Shown: positions 26,676 through 38,799, counted from the stretch's first letter. The stretch is DNA of 64,000 nucleotides from Variovorax ginsengisoli (GCF_030486595.1 NZ_JAUJZH010000007.1:62001-126000), one strand, 5' to 3'. Notes: generated from the letters alone by a model not told the origin. Translations and numbers: made by a program.

Positions 26676-28379
26676 ATGCCCTTCATCGAAATGGCGGACG
26701 CCGAAGCAGAATCTTCCGGCGCAGTTGCAGCACCTTCCGTGAAACACCTGCGACAGACCCTGCTTTGGCCCCTGCGCTTGATGCCGACCACTCAGCCGCG
26801 CCATGCGCATCGCGGCCCATGGCAGGTCTTGCGCGACCTCGGCGACGCCTCCCCCTGGCGCGAGGAGATCGACGAATACACCGGCGCCAGCGACCGTTTC
26901 CACGAGCGCCACTACAACGAGTTCGTGAGCTTCCTGCCCTACGTGCAGCGCTTCCTCTACGGCGATGGCCGCAAGGGTCGCGCGGCCGGCGGCGCGAGCG
27001 GCGGCGATTCGCCGATGCGGGTGTTCCGCCGCAGCGACGTGGCGGCGGTGCGCGTGGTGGGGCGGCCGGGGGCCGAGCCGATGACGCTGCAGGTGGTGCA
27101 TGTCGATCTCTACTTCTTCTTCGACGTCGACGTGGTGCTGCTCAACGTCGAAGTCGGCGCCGACCACCTGAGCCTCGCGCAGGCGCAGGAGATCCTGTAT
27201 CGCTTCGGCCGCGCGTACCCGGGCGGCTGGGACGCGCAAGGCCAGGCGCTGCACTGCATGCACAGCGTCGAATGGCTGGCCGCCGATGGCCGCGTACTGG
27301 CCTCTTCCGATGCGCAGCAGCGCGAGCCCTTCCTCGCGCACGTGGCGGAGCATCGCGCGCCGCGGCTGGCCGCGCACTGGGCCTGGCTCATGCGGCCGCT
27401 GGTCAGCGACCATTCGGACGAAGCCGGTGCGCTGCGCTTCCGCCAGATCGAGTATTACCGGATGCCGGTGATGGCCTACCTCGCGCTCGACGATCCACGC
27501 CGGCTCTCGCGCAGCGATTTCATCCGGCTCGCGATGGTGACCGGCACCGCCGAGGGGCCGGCAAGCACGGCCGCCCCATCGCCCTACCTCGAGGAGCAGG
27601 TGATCGACTTCGAGCAGCGCTACTGCTACGACCGCTTCTGGACCGATGCCGGCGCCGCGCCGCGCACCCGCTACCTGTGCAACGGCCGCGCCCTGATCGT
27701 GATCGGCGATGCCCGATCCGAGTTTTTCTGCTGCCGCGACCGCGGCGTGCTGGCGCAGTTCCGCCACCAGCACTTCCTGCTGTTTCTCATCGCCCATTTC
27801 CAGAAGGCGGCGCTGCTCATGTACTCCGACCGTCTGGTCGAGGCGCTGCGCAATCTCGACATCCACGACGTCGCCAGCGTCAAGCGATTCAAGCGCGCGA
27901 TCCGCGCCAGCTTCGAGGGCTTCCTGCGCTTCACGCACCGCTACTGGTTCCACGAGATCTCGGAGCAGGCGCAGGTGCGCGCGCTGTCCCACCTGTGCAC
28001 CACCCACCTCGGGCTCGATCCGCTCTATGACGAGGTCAAGGAGCGCATCGCCGACATGAACACCTACCTCGAGGCCGACAGCCTGCGCCGGCAGGCCAAC
28101 ACGGTGGTGCGGCTGACGGTGGTCACGCTGTTCGGCCTGATCGGCACCATCACGACCGGCTTCCTCGGCATGAACCTGCTGGCGGAAGCCGAGGCGCCGT
28201 TGTGGCGCAAGCTGCTGTGGTTCGGCATCGTCTTCGGCTTCACCACCTGGCTCACGGTCTACACCATGGTCAAGTCGAAGCGGCTGTCGGACTTCATCGA
28301 TGCGCTGTCCGACGAGCGCAATACGCTGCGCGACAAGCTCGGGGTGCTGGCGCGGGTCTGGCGCCCCGGCTCGGACTAG
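26676..28379 (+). CDS. CorA-like divalent cation channel protein
   Basis: A 567-residue protein. The C-terminus carries two membrane helices, the first ending in the CorA signature GMN (GFLGMNLL, about residue 497). A long predicted alpha-helical cytoplasmic region precedes it, as in magnesium/zinc CorA channels. The protein is much longer than typical CorA (about 320), with an N-terminal part that includes DLYFFFDVDVVLLNVEVGAD. No Shine-Dalgarno is clear; a TACACT hexamer lies six bases before ATG, so the mRNA may be leaderless. Its stop codon shares the CTAG tetranucleotide with the convergent patatin gene. The transported ion is uncertain. Confidence 0.85.
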   Translation: MPFIEMADAEAESSGAVAAPSVKHLRQTLLWPLRLMPTTQPRHAHRGPWQVLRDLGDASPWREEIDEYTGASDRFHERHYNEFVSFLPYVQRFLYGDGRKGRAAGGASGGDSPMRVFRRSDVAAVRVVGRPGAEPMTLQVVHVDLYFFFDVDVVLLNVEVGADHLSLAQAQEILYRFGRAYPGGWDAQGQALHCMHSVEWLAADGRVLASSDAQQREPFLAHVAEHRAPRLAAHWAWLMRPLVSDHSDEAGALRFRQIEYYRMPVMAYLALDDPRRLSRSDFIRLAMVTGTAEGPASTAAPSPYLEEQVIDFEQRYCYDRFWTDAGAAPRTRYLCNGRALIVIGDARSEFFCCRDRGVLAQFRHQHFLLFLIAHFQKAALLMYSDRLVEALRNLDIHDVASVKRFKRAIRASFEGFLRFTHRYWFHEISEQAQVRALSHLCTTHLGLDPLYDEVKERIADMNTYLEADSLRRQANTVVRLTVVTLFGLIGTITTGFLGMNLLAEAEAPLWRKLLWFGIVFGFTTWLTVYTMVKSKRLSDFIDALSDERNTLRDKLGVLARVWRPGSD

Positions 28380-31300
28380 GACGTACTCGCCACCCCATCC
28401 CTGACCCGCGGCAGCCAGACTTCGATCGCCGCCGGATCCGTCAGGCCCGGGCGCGGCAGCAGCCGGATCGCCCAGGGCTGGCCGGTCGGCGATTCGGCGG
28501 TCTCGGTCAGGGCCTCGGCGCAGGCGCGTGCGGACTCGTTGCGGATGACGACGGTCGGCACCGGATGCCCCACCGGCGGTGCCCGGCCGGCGCGGCGTGA
28601 GGTGCTCAGCACATCCTCGATCGGAGGCACCGAAGCGCCGAGTTCGCGCCACGGGCCGCGCCAGGCGCGCGCCTTGTCGCGCAGGCCGGTGCCGTAGGTC
28701 AGGATGTAGACCACCGTGCCTTCGCAGGCATCCGGCGCGATCGGCGTGGCCGGCCCGCGGGTGGCGTCGGGCGACGGCGCGGCGGTCGGCGGCGGCGCGC
28801 TCGCGACCCGGTCGCCCGCCCCGAATCCGGCAACGCGGTCGCGCAGCCAGACGGCCAGCTGGAAGGGCTGCGGCAGGGTGCCGCTGCAGTTCTGCTTGGA
28901 GCCGGTCTGGCCGCTGTAGTCGCGGGCCCAGTAGCGCGGCGCGCACGGCGGGGCCTGCGCCGGCTGCAGGCAGTCGATGCCGTTGCCGGGATCGAGCAGC
29001 CGCGCGCACGCCGGCGAGCGCTGGCCCGCGGCCTCGCCCGCGCAGGCCTGCTTGGCGTCGTCCACCATCCGCACCGAGAGCCGGAACTTGGCCATGAAGT
29101 TCTCGCTGCCCTCGCGGCACAGCAGGTCCCCGGTGCGCAGCAGTTCGGCCGCCAGCAGGGCCGGCGCATCGCCGCCCCCGCCGCCGCCGTGCAGCCGGGC
29201 CCAGCGCTCGGTGAGGTCCTTGAAGGCGCTGTTCTCCGATTTCTCCTGGTCGGCGCGCTGGGCGCGCCAGCTGTCGATGCCCTGCCAGGCGGCGACGCCG
29301 AAGGTGGCGGCCGTGCCGATGCCGATCGACGCCGTCACCGCGCCGGCCTTGAGCACCCGCGCCTGCAGCCGGCTCATCGAGCCCACGGCGGCCGCCGCGG
29401 CGCTGTCCTTGTCGCCCGGCTTGGCGCCGCGGGCGCTCGAATCCGGCTGGCCGTCATCGAGCATGAACAGGCCCGGCGCACCCTGCGCCACATGCTCGAG
29501 CAGCTCCTCGTCGAGCCGGAAGCCGATCTCCGAGCCGAGCCGGAAGTAGCTCTCCCATTGCGCCTCGTCGAAGAACTGGTCGGTGGTCGGCTGCTGCGGG
29601 AACAAGGGGTTTGCGGCCTTGAAGTTGACCAGGTCGACCGGCAGCGAGGCCGACACATTTGGCTTGACCAGCACGATCTGCCCGGTCTGGCCACTCGCGT
29701 AGCGCACCTGCGCCAGCGCCAGGCAGGCCTGGCTGGTCGGCGAGGCCAGGTCGTTGAGCGAGCCGAAGGCGCCCAGGTGCGTCCACTCGGCATCCGGGCG
29801 CGGCTTCATGAAGGTGATCTCGGCGTTGAGGTCGATGCGGGCGCGCCGGATCAGGACCTCGAGATCGCAGAAGCGGTAGTCCGGATCGGCGCCGCAGTCG
29901 GCGATCACGATCAAGGCCGCCTCCTGCCGCAGCAGCGCGTAGGCGCCGGTGTTCTCGAAATGGCCGCCGTCGCTCAAGTACCAGTTGGCCGAACTGCTGC
30001 CCGGAAAGGCGCCGAAGCATTCGAGCAGCAGGAAGCGGGTCTTCATGAGGAGCGGGCTCGCATGCACCACCGCGCCGTGCTGGACGATCCCGGCCCCGGC
30101 GCTGTTCCACCAGTAGCCCAGCCGCAGGCCCGCGAACAGCGACAGCGCCGAGATGCCGCGCTTGGTGAGGCGGCCCAGCCCCGGGGCGAAGGCCGCGCCC
30201 GAGATCGCCATCCAGCCCCCGAGCGTCAGCGCACCGTCGCCATGCGCCTGCGCCCAGGGCGCGCCGCCGGCCTGCATCCAGCCCAGCGGCCCGATGGTCA
30301 GCGGCTGGCTCTTGCGGTCGCGGTTGAAGAGCCTTTCCTTGGTGTCGTGCGTCTGGTTGATGCAGACGTTCGCCAGGTGCACCGGACCGCCCTGGGCATG
30401 CGGCGCGTAGCGCAGTTGCGAGATGTCGTCGTGCGAGTCGACCTCGCCCACCGGCACCTGTGGCGGCTCCAGGCCCGACACCTTGTCGGTCGGCTGCGCG
30501 CCGAGCCGCCGCGCATTGGCGGCCCCGAGGTAGCCGCGCACGATCCGCGCCTTGTAGAACATGTGCAGCGATGACGCATTGAGAAAGGCGAAGTTGCGCC
30601 CGGTCGCCAGCGCGTAGACACCGATGATCACGGCGATGGTGCCGAGCCAGGCCCAGCCGCGCATGAAGTCCAGCCCGGCCGGCGTGAAGATCGGCAGCAG
30701 CACCGCCGCATAGACCACGCCGATCCACCAGGCCGCGAGGCAGAAGGCCAGCACCAGCCCGAGCAGGCTGGCCAGGGTCAGCATCACGGTCTTGCCGATG
30801 CCGGGCAGTTCCTGCCGGTGCGACAGCAGCATCGGCAGCACGCCGCGCAGCGCCGCGGCCGCCACCAGCAGCACCGCGCCATAGGAGACCCGCTGCTGCT
30901 GGCCCTCGGCCGCCAGCCACCAGGCGCTGCGGTCGAGCAGGCCCAGCATGACGATCAGCAGCGCGGTATTGAGCACCGAGGCCAGCCGGTCGGTCAACTC
31001 GTTGCGCAGTTCGGCCGGCGACCGCTTCCGGCTTCGGTGCAGCACCCACAGCAGCGCGATCACCCAGCAGGCCGCGAAGGCCTCGAAGCTGGGCGCCAGC
31101 CAGGGCGGCCCGCTGTAGCGCAGCATCAGTTCGGGCGCGACGAAGGCGGCCCCGATGCCGAGCGCCAGCCACATCGCGACCTGCAGCAGCATCGACGAGG
31201 TCGATGGCCTGTCGTGCACCGACCAATAGGCGCAGGCCAGCACCACCGAGGCGAGGAAGGGCCCGACCAGCGTGAACCACAGCGTCGGCCACAGCGTGGC

Positions 31301-31876
31301 CCACTCGACCGCCAGGCGCATGAACTGCACGGCATCGATCTGGGTGCTTCGCACCACCGCGTCGGGCGGCACGCTGTTGAGGTCGACCGCACGGAACACG
31401 GCGTCCCAGAGCAGCAGGTTGGTGGCCGCCAGCACCATGCCGATCAGGCTGGCGGCGATCGCCAGCTCAATGTGGGTGGCCAGCAGGTTGCGCAGGTACA
31501 GCGCGGTGGCGAACAAGGTGTCGCGCAGGCCGCCCGGGATCAGGTAGCGGCCGTTGGCGCGCAGCCACCAGCCGAAGCGGGCGCGGTCGACGTCGCCGAG
31601 CGCGCTCTCGATCGCGCGCACCTCGTCCGCCGACTTCGCGTTGGTGCACAGCCGCCCGAGCGCCGCGCCGATGTAGCCGCCACCCGAGACGGTCGACATC
31701 AGGTCGAACTTGAGCAGTTGACGCCGCACCGCCAGCGCCTTCAGCAGGCCCAGGCAGAAGGTGGCGCTGCGGATACCGCCACCCGACAGTGCCAGGCCCC
31801 AGGGCCGTCGGCCATCGTCGGCGCCATGCAGGGCGCGTCGACGCTCGGCGACCAGCTTCTGGATGGTCTCGTCCAT
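28376..31876 (-). CDS. very large membrane patatin-like phospholipase
   Basis: A 1166-residue protein. The N-terminus has the patatin oxyanion motif LALSGGGIRSATF (about residues 28-40) and the nucleophile elbow STVSGGGYIG (about 62-71). Around eight to ten hydrophobic segments follow from about residue 130 to 470. The catalytic Asp motif then appears as LSDGGHFENTGAYALL near residue 660, so the catalytic fold appears split by a membrane insert. A Ser/Ala-rich linker and a C-terminal region with several cysteines follow. The ATG at 31876 has GAGGAG upstream. The predicted activity is acyl-ester hydrolysis of membrane lipids. It is divergent from a NAPE-PLD-like lipoprotein. Confidence 0.85.
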   Translation of the reverse strand: MDETIQKLVAERRRALHGADDGRRPWGLALSGGGIRSATFCLGLLKALAVRRQLLKFDLMSTVSGGGYIGAALGRLCTNAKSADEVRAIESALGDVDRARFGWWLRANGRYLIPGGLRDTLFATALYLRNLLATHIELAIAASLIGMVLAATNLLLWDAVFRAVDLNSVPPDAVVRSTQIDAVQFMRLAVEWATLWPTLWFTLVGPFLASVVLACAYWSVHDRPSTSSMLLQVAMWLALGIGAAFVAPELMLRYSGPPWLAPSFEAFAACWVIALLWVLHRSRKRSPAELRNELTDRLASVLNTALLIVMLGLLDRSAWWLAAEGQQQRVSYGAVLLVAAAALRGVLPMLLSHRQELPGIGKTVMLTLASLLGLVLAFCLAAWWIGVVYAAVLLPIFTPAGLDFMRGWAWLGTIAVIIGVYALATGRNFAFLNASSLHMFYKARIVRGYLGAANARRLGAQPTDKVSGLEPPQVPVGEVDSHDDISQLRYAPHAQGGPVHLANVCINQTHDTKERLFNRDRKSQPLTIGPLGWMQAGGAPWAQAHGDGALTLGGWMAISGAAFAPGLGRLTKRGISALSLFAGLRLGYWWNSAGAGIVQHGAVVHASPLLMKTRFLLLECFGAFPGSSSANWYLSDGGHFENTGAYALLRQEAALIVIADCGADPDYRFCDLEVLIRRARIDLNAEITFMKPRPDAEWTHLGAFGSLNDLASPTSQACLALAQVRYASGQTGQIVLVKPNVSASLPVDLVNFKAANPLFPQQPTTDQFFDEAQWESYFRLGSEIGFRLDEELLEHVAQGAPGLFMLDDGQPDSSARGAKPGDKDSAAAAAVGSMSRLQARVLKAGAVTASIGIGTAATFGVAAWQGIDSWRAQRADQEKSENSAFKDLTERWARLHGGGGGGDAPALLAAELLRTGDLLCREGSENFMAKFRLSVRMVDDAKQACAGEAAGQRSPACARLLDPGNGIDCLQPAQAPPCAPRYWARDYSGQTGSKQNCSGTLPQPFQLAVWLRDRVAGFGAGDRVASAPPPTAAPSPDATRGPATPIAPDACEGTVVYILTYGTGLRDKARAWRGPWRELGASVPPIEDVLSTSRRAGRAPPVGHPVPTVVIRNESARACAEALTETAESPTGQPWAIRLLPRPGLTDPAAIEVWLPRVRDGVASTS

Positions 31877-32030
31877 TCGGCTCCTCGTCGTTCGATGCAA
31901 TATTTCATGCCTGCGGCGGGGTATCAATGACTCGAACGGCCTATGCCGGGCCCCTGGGGACGGCACGAAGGCGCCGCATTGGTTAAGCTCGCGGCGCCGC
32001 GGCCTGCCGCTCATTCCGCACATCCCGCCC

Positions 32031-33128
32031 ATGACCGCTGCGCTCCCCCGCCCCGCGACCGCCGCCCTGGCACTGGCGGCTTGCGCCCTGTTCGCCGGCT
32101 GCGCGAGCAGCGCGCAAGCCTGCGAGAGCCCCTACGCCGCTTCGCCCCAGTTCAAGGACTGCGGTTTCAGCAACCCGCCGAACGCGGATGCCCTGCCCTC
32201 TGCCGGCGCTTGGAAGATCTGGTCGCGCTTCCTCCTCGAGACCAAGACCGACACCGTGCCGACCGACCCGATCCCGGTGCAGGCACTCGACGGCGCGCAG
32301 CTCTCGGCGCTCGATCCGCAGGCCAACCACCTGGTGCGCCTGGGCCACTCGTCGCACCTGCTCAAGCTGCAGGGCCGGTACTGGCTGATCGATCCGGTGT
32401 TCAGCGAGCGGGCTTCGCCCTTCCAGTGGCTCGGCCCGCGCCGCTTCCACCCGCCGCCGATCGCGCTCGACCAGTTGCCGCCGATCGCCGGGCTGATCCT
32501 GTCGCACGACCACTACGACCACCTCGACGTCGCCACCATCGGCTACCTGGCGCAGCGGGTGCAGCGCTACTTCGTGCCGCTGGGCGTCAAGGCGCGGCTG
32601 GTCGAGCTCGGCGTGCCCGCCGACCGGGTCACCGAGCTCGACTGGTGGCAGCAGGCGCAGTTCGACGGCGTCGAGCTCACCGCGACGCCTGCGCAGCATT
32701 TCTCCGGCCGCACGCTGAACGACCGCGACCGGACGCTGTGGGCATCGTGGGTGATCCAGACCGGCGGCCAGCGCATCTTCTACAGCGGCGACTCGGGCTA
32801 TTTCAAGGGCTTCCGCGAGATCGGCGAGCGCTTCGGCGGCTTCGACCTGGCGATGATGGAGAACGGCGCCTACGACGCCTACTGGCCCGCGGTCCACATG
32901 ACGCCCGAACAGAGCGTGCAGGCCTTCGAGGACCTGCGCGGCAAGGTCCTGTTCTCGGTCCACAACAGCACCTTCGACCTCGCGTTCCACACCTGGCACG
33001 ATCCGCTGGACCGCATCGCCGACCTGTCCGAAGCCAGGAAGATCACACTCGCCACGCCGGTGATCGGCGAGGTGCTGACGGTCGGCCGGCCGCGCACCAA
33101 CGTGCGATGGTGGGCCGGCTTGAAGTAG
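32031..33128 (+). CDS. NAPE-PLD-like metallo-beta-lactamase fold lipoprotein
   Basis: A 365-residue metal-dependent hydrolase with a lipoprotein signal (lipobox LFAGC, Cys at about residue 22). The metal motif SHDHYDHLD lies near residue 158 and further ligands are expected at IFYSGDSGYF and the late HNSTFDLAFH. The LGHSSHLLKL and ERASPFQWLGPRRFHPPPI segments match the UlaG/NAPE-PLD branch, which hydrolyses N-acyl phosphatidylethanolamine or related phosphodiesters. The protein is probably anchored facing the periplasm. It is divergent from the patatin gene and convergent with the small membrane gene at 33142. The substrate is inferred. Confidence 0.88.
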   Translation: MTAALPRPATAALALAACALFAGCASSAQACESPYAASPQFKDCGFSNPPNADALPSAGAWKIWSRFLLETKTDTVPTDPIPVQALDGAQLSALDPQANHLVRLGHSSHLLKLQGRYWLIDPVFSERASPFQWLGPRRFHPPPIALDQLPPIAGLILSHDHYDHLDVATIGYLAQRVQRYFVPLGVKARLVELGVPADRVTELDWWQQAQFDGVELTATPAQHFSGRTLNDRDRTLWASWVIQTGGQRIFYSGDSGYFKGFREIGERFGGFDLAMMENGAYDAYWPAVHMTPEQSVQAFEDLRGKVLFSVHNSTFDLAFHTWHDPLDRIADLSEARKITLATPVIGEVLTVGRPRTNVRWWAGLK

Positions 33129-33141
33129 AACCCGTCGAGGC

Positions 33142-33321
33142 TCAGCGCTTCTGCTGCCGCTCGCGCGCCCGACGCACCTGCCGGCTCTGCCCGGCCTCGG
33201 CCGCCGCGCGCGCCTGGTCGGCCTTCTTCTCGCGCCGCCGTTTCGACAGCCAGCGCCCCAGGGCGAAGCTCGCCAGGCCGCTGAGCAGCGCGATCACCAG
33301 CCCGATGATTCCGATTTCCAT
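33142..33321 (-). CDS. small single-pass membrane protein (59 residues)
   Basis: It starts MEIGIIGLVIALLSGLASFA, one clear membrane helix, followed by a highly basic tail rich in Arg, Lys and Gln that would lie in the cytoplasm. It begins 11 bases downstream of the parC stop on the same strand, so it is likely cotranscribed with parC. I do not recognise a named family. Base composition and codon use match its neighbours. Confidence 0.65.
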   Translation of the reverse strand: MEIGIIGLVIALLSGLASFALGRWLSKRRREKKADQARAAAEAGQSRQVRRARERQQKR

Positions 33322-33332
33322 CAGCGGCTCCG

Positions 33333-35717
33333 CTACAGCACGCGCACGACCGACGAGGGCTTGAACCCGAGGTCGGCGGCCTTGCCCTTGCGCGCGCGGG
33401 CGCCGCGGGCGTTGTTGAGCGTGCGGATCTCCAGCGTCTCCTCGCGCTCCTTGCCGCCGCGGCCGATGCCCTCGATCTTGACGCTGCGCGTGTAGGCCGC
33501 GGCACCGGCGAGCGTGTCCTTGGCCTCGAGGTCGATCAATGTCAGTCCGCGTCCGCCCTTCGGCAGCGCCTTGAGCTCGCCGATCTCGAAGGTCAGGATG
33601 CGGCCACCGGTCGAGGCGCAGGCCACGTGGGTCGCCGCCGGCATCGGCTCGGCGCCGCCGGCCCCGCCGACCAGCGAAGGCCGGCACAGCTGCTCGCCCT
33701 CGCCGACGTCGATGAAGGCCTTGCCGCCGCGCTGGCGCGAGACCATGTTCTCGACCGCCGCGATGAAGCCATAGCCGCCGGTGTTCGCGAGCAGCAGGCT
33801 CGCACCGAGCGGGCCCGCGAAGTAGTGCGCCACGTGCGTGCCGCTGTCGAGGTCGATCAGGGTCGTCACCGGCTGGCCGTCGCCGCGTCCGCCCGGCAGC
33901 GATGCCACCGGCACGCTGTAGACCCGCACGCCCTTGTCCTTGGCGGTGCCGAAGACCAGCAGCGTGTCGACCGAGCGGCATTCGAAGGCGCCATACAGTG
34001 CATCGCCCGACTTGAAGCTGTACTCGGGCGCCGCGGCGCCGGCGGCGCGCTCGCTGGCCCAGCCCTTCTGCGTGCGGACCCAGCCCTTCTGCGACACGAT
34101 CACGGTCACGGGCTCGTCGACTACGCGGACTTCGGCCACGGCGCGCTTCTCGGCTTGGATCAACGTGCGGCGCGCATCCTCGAAGCTCTTGGCGTCGGCC
34201 TCGATCTCCTTCACCAGCAGGCGGCGCAGCGCCGCCGGGCTGGCGAGGATGTCCTCGAGCTTCTTCTGTTCCTCGCGCAGGCCCTTGAGCTCCTGCTCGA
34301 TCTTGATCGCCTCCAGCCGCGCCAGTTGGCGCAGCCGGATCTCGAGGATGTCCTCGGCCTGCCGGTCGCTCAGATTGAAGCGCGCGATCAGCGCCGCCTT
34401 CGGGTCCTCCGCCGCGCGGATGATCGCGATCACCTCGTCGATGTTGAGCAGCACCAGTTGCCGCCCCTCGAGGATGTGGATGCGGTCCTGCACCTTGCCC
34501 AGCCGATGCCGCGAACGCTTCTCGACCGTGATCTCGCGGAAGGCGATCCACTCGTTGAGCATCTGGCGCAGCGACTTCTGGGTCGGCTTGCCATCGATAC
34601 CGACCATCGTCAGGTTGATCGACGACGAGCTCTCCAGCGAGGTCTGCGACAGCAGCATCGTGGTGAACTCGTCCTGGCTGATTCGCGAGGTCTTGGGTTC
34701 GAACACCAGCCGCACCGGCGCGTCCTTGCTCGACTCGTCGCGCACCACGTCCAGCAGCGACAGCACCGCGGCCTTCAATTGCGTCTGTTCGGCCGACAGC
34801 GCCTTCTTGCCGGCGCGGATCTTGGGGTTGGTGAGTTCCTCGATCTCTTCGAGCACCTTCTGCGAGCTGACGCCCGGCGGCAGCTCGTTGACCACCAGCT
34901 GCCATTGCCCGCGCGCCAGTTCCTCGATCTTCCAGCGGGCCCGCACCTTGAGCGAGCCCCGCCCGGTGCGGTAGGCATCGGCGATGTCGGCCGCGCTGCT
35001 GATGATCTGGGCGCCGCCCGGATAGTCCGGCCCCGGCACCAGGGCGAACAGCTCGTCGTCGGTCAGCTTGCCGTTGGCCTTGATCAGCGCCACGCAGGCG
35101 TCGGCGACCTCGCGCAGGTTGTGGCTCGGGATCTCGGTCGCCAGGCCGACCGCGATGCCGCTGGCGCCGTTCAGCAAGGTGAACGGCAGCCTGGCCGGCA
35201 ACAGCCGCGGCTCCTCGGTCGAGCCGTCGTAGTTCGGGATGAAGTCGACCGTGCCTTCGTCGATCTCGTCGAGCAGCAGGCTGGTGATGCGGGCCAGCCG
35301 CGCCTCGGTATAGCGCATCGCCGCGGCGCCATCGCCGTCGCGGCTGCCGAAGTTGCCCTGGCCGTCGACCAGCGGGTAGCGCTGCGAGAAATCCTGCGCC
35401 ATGCGCACCAGCGCGTCGTAGGCGGCCTGGTCGCTGTGCGGATGGAAGCGGCCGAGCACGTCGCCGACCACGCGCGCACTCTTCACCGGCTTGGCGCCGA
35501 CGGTGCCGTTGGCGCCGCCGAAGCCGAGCCCCATGCGCGACATCGAATAGAGGATGCGCCGCTGCACCGGCTTCTGGCCATCGCTGACATCCGGCAGGGC
35601 GCGGCCCTTGACCACGCTCAGCGCGTATTCGAGATAGGCGGTCTGGGCATAGTCGGCCAGCGTCAGCGCGCCATCGTCTTCGGGGCTCTGCAGATCGAGC
35701 GAAGGTTGGGAATCCAT
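33333..35717 (-). CDS. parC: DNA topoisomerase IV subunit A
   Basis: A 794-residue type IIA topoisomerase subunit that breaks and rejoins DNA to decatenate daughter chromosomes with ParE. The catalytic Tyr is in [10 protein letters not shown] (about residue 137). The breakage-reunion domain is followed by a coiled-coil segment ([20 protein letters not shown]) and beta-pinwheel blades ([20 protein letters not shown] onward). The quinolone-determining region reads [13 protein letters not shown], with Gln where Escherichia coli ParC has Ser80 and Asp where it has Glu84. It is followed by a small membrane gene; parE lies about 3 kb upstream on the same strand. Confidence 0.95.
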   Translation of the reverse strand: MDSQPSLDLQSPEDDGALTLADYAQTAYLEYALSVVKGRALPDVSDGQKPVQRRILYSMSRMGLGFGGANGTVGAKPVKSARVVGDVLGRFHPHSDQAAYDALVRMAQDFSQRYPLVDGQGNFGSRDGDGAAAMRYTEARLARITSLLLDEIDEGTVDFIPNYDGSTEEPRLLPARLPFTLLNGASGIAVGLATEIPSHNLREVADACVALIKANGKLTDDELFALVPGPDYPGGAQIISSAADIADAYRTGRGSLKVRARWKIEELARGQWQLVVNELPPGVSSQKVLEEIEELTNPKIRAGKKALSAEQTQLKAAVLSLLDVVRDESSKDAPVRLVFEPKTSRISQDEFTTMLLSQTSLESSSSINLTMVGIDGKPTQKSLRQMLNEWIAFREITVEKRSRHRLGKVQDRIHILEGRQLVLLNIDEVIAIIRAAEDPKAALIARFNLSDRQAEDILEIRLRQLARLEAIKIEQELKGLREEQKKLEDILASPAALRRLLVKEIEADAKSFEDARRTLIQAEKRAVAEVRVVDEPVTVIVSQKGWVRTQKGWASERAAGAAAPEYSFKSGDALYGAFECRSVDTLLVFGTAKDKGVRVYSVPVASLPGGRGDGQPVTTLIDLDSGTHVAHYFAGPLGASLLLANTGGYGFIAAVENMVSRQRGGKAFIDVGEGEQLCRPSLVGGAGGAEPMPAATHVACASTGGRILTFEIGELKALPKGGRGLTLIDLEAKDTLAGAAAYTRSVKIEGIGRGGKEREETLEIRTLNNARGARARKGKAADLGFKPSSVVRVL

Positions 35718-35756
35718 GGGAGAGAAAGAAGCGAGGAGAGAAGAGGTTTTCGGGAT

Positions 35757-36644
35757 TCAGGGCGCCACCGCGGCGCCGGGTTCAACGGCCGCCGGCGGCG
35801 GCAGTTCGGGCAATTCCGGCATCTGAGGCATGCGCGACCGGTCGGACGGCATGTTGCCACGTCCGAGGGCGCCGCCCTTGGGCACCGCCAGTTCCATGTG
35901 GATGCGGCCGGCCGACCTGCCGCCGCGCCCGAAGGCCGCCGAGGGCTTCAGGTACGCGTAGAGCTGCAGCACGGTCGTCACGTAGTTCTGGGTTTCGCGG
36001 TAGTTGGGAATCTTGTTTCCGGCACGCTGCACGGCGCCCTCGCCGGCGTTGTAGGCCGCCAGCGCGAGTTCGATCCGACCCGGGAACATCGCGATCAGGT
36101 CGCGCAGGTAGCGCGATCCGGTGGCGATGTTGACCCGCGGATCGAAGAGCTTGGTTTCGATCGACGCCCGCTTGTCCGCCGCCACGCCGTAGCGCTGGGC
36201 GGTCGCCGGCATCACCTGCATCAGGCCGAGCGCGCCCTTGGGTGACACCGCCTGCGCATCGAAGCCGGATTCGGTCGCGATCAGCGCCTGCAGCAGCTCG
36301 TAGTCGATGTCGTGCCTGCGCGCGGCATCGCGCAGCGCCGACTTCGCCACCTTGTAGCCCGGCGAAGCCTCGACCAGCGCCACCAGGGCCTGCGAGGCGC
36401 GCGGCGCCTTGCCGTCGGCCGCGCCCCCGCGGCGCAGCGGCGCCAGGCCATTCGCCGTGTCGAAGCTCTGGCCGCCGCGGAAGAACAGCTGGTAGCGCTC
36501 GTCGAGCTTCTCGGCCGCGAAGTGGGCGCCGCCCTTCTCGTCAATGTAGCCGTAGATGTCGGCGGCCCGCGCCAACGGCGCCAGGACCGCCAGCGAGCCG
36601 GCCAGCAGCAGCGACAGCAAGGGAGCCAGCATCGGAATCGCCAT
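35757..36644 (-). CDS. lytic transglycosylase (SLT domain) protein
   Basis: A 295-residue secreted murein hydrolase. The N-terminus is a signal peptide (MLAPLLSLLLAGSLAVLAPL to ARA). A DUF4124-like stretch follows (YGYIDEKGGAHFAAEKLDER). The Slt domain contains the catalytic Glu in IATESGFDAQAVSPKGALGL and the supporting NIATGSRYLRDLI and ALAAYNAGEGAVQ. It cleaves peptidoglycan to 1,6-anhydro products in the periplasm. It lies between parE and parC, all on the minus strand, with gaps of about 40 and 65 bases. Confidence 0.93.
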   Translation of the reverse strand: MAIPMLAPLLSLLLAGSLAVLAPLARAADIYGYIDEKGGAHFAAEKLDERYQLFFRGGQSFDTANGLAPLRRGGAADGKAPRASQALVALVEASPGYKVAKSALRDAARRHDIDYELLQALIATESGFDAQAVSPKGALGLMQVMPATAQRYGVAADKRASIETKLFDPRVNIATGSRYLRDLIAMFPGRIELALAAYNAGEGAVQRAGNKIPNYRETQNYVTTVLQLYAYLKPSAAFGRGGRSAGRIHMELAVPKGGALGRGNMPSDRSRMPQMPELPELPPPAAVEPGAAVAP

Positions 36645-36708
36645 CCGGCACTATGCCGTGGCGCCGCCTGGCCCGGTGATTCGCGGTGTCACGATTTGTT
36701 CGCCGCCG

Positions 36709-38706
<1,998 letters not shown>

Positions 38707-38714
38707 GGCGGCGG

Positions 38715-38720
38715 ATTCTA
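38715..38720 (-). promoter_or_regulatory. -10-like TAGAAT just before parE ATG
   Basis: Minus-strand TAGAAT ends eight bases before the parE start codon and directly follows the repeat copy at 38722-38799. No good -35 is seen. If used, transcription would begin within about two bases of the ATG. Confidence 0.4.
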
Positions 38721-38721
38721 G

Positions 38722-38799
38722 GCCCCCACGCTCCCCCACTTCGTGTGGGTCGCTGCCCCCCGAGGGGGTGCGGTCCGCCTTGGGGCGGCCCGGCGCCGG
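38722..38799 (-). repeat. dispersed GC-rich start-proximal repeat, copy upstream of parE
   Basis: Read on the minus strand it contains GGGCCGCCCCAAG, the hairpin core CCCCCTCGGGGGG and CACGAAGTG, in the same order as the copy at 50611. In one frame it translates with GRPKADRTPSGGSDPHEV, matching the linker peptide at 50603. It ends 15 bases before the parE ATG. Confidence 0.85.
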
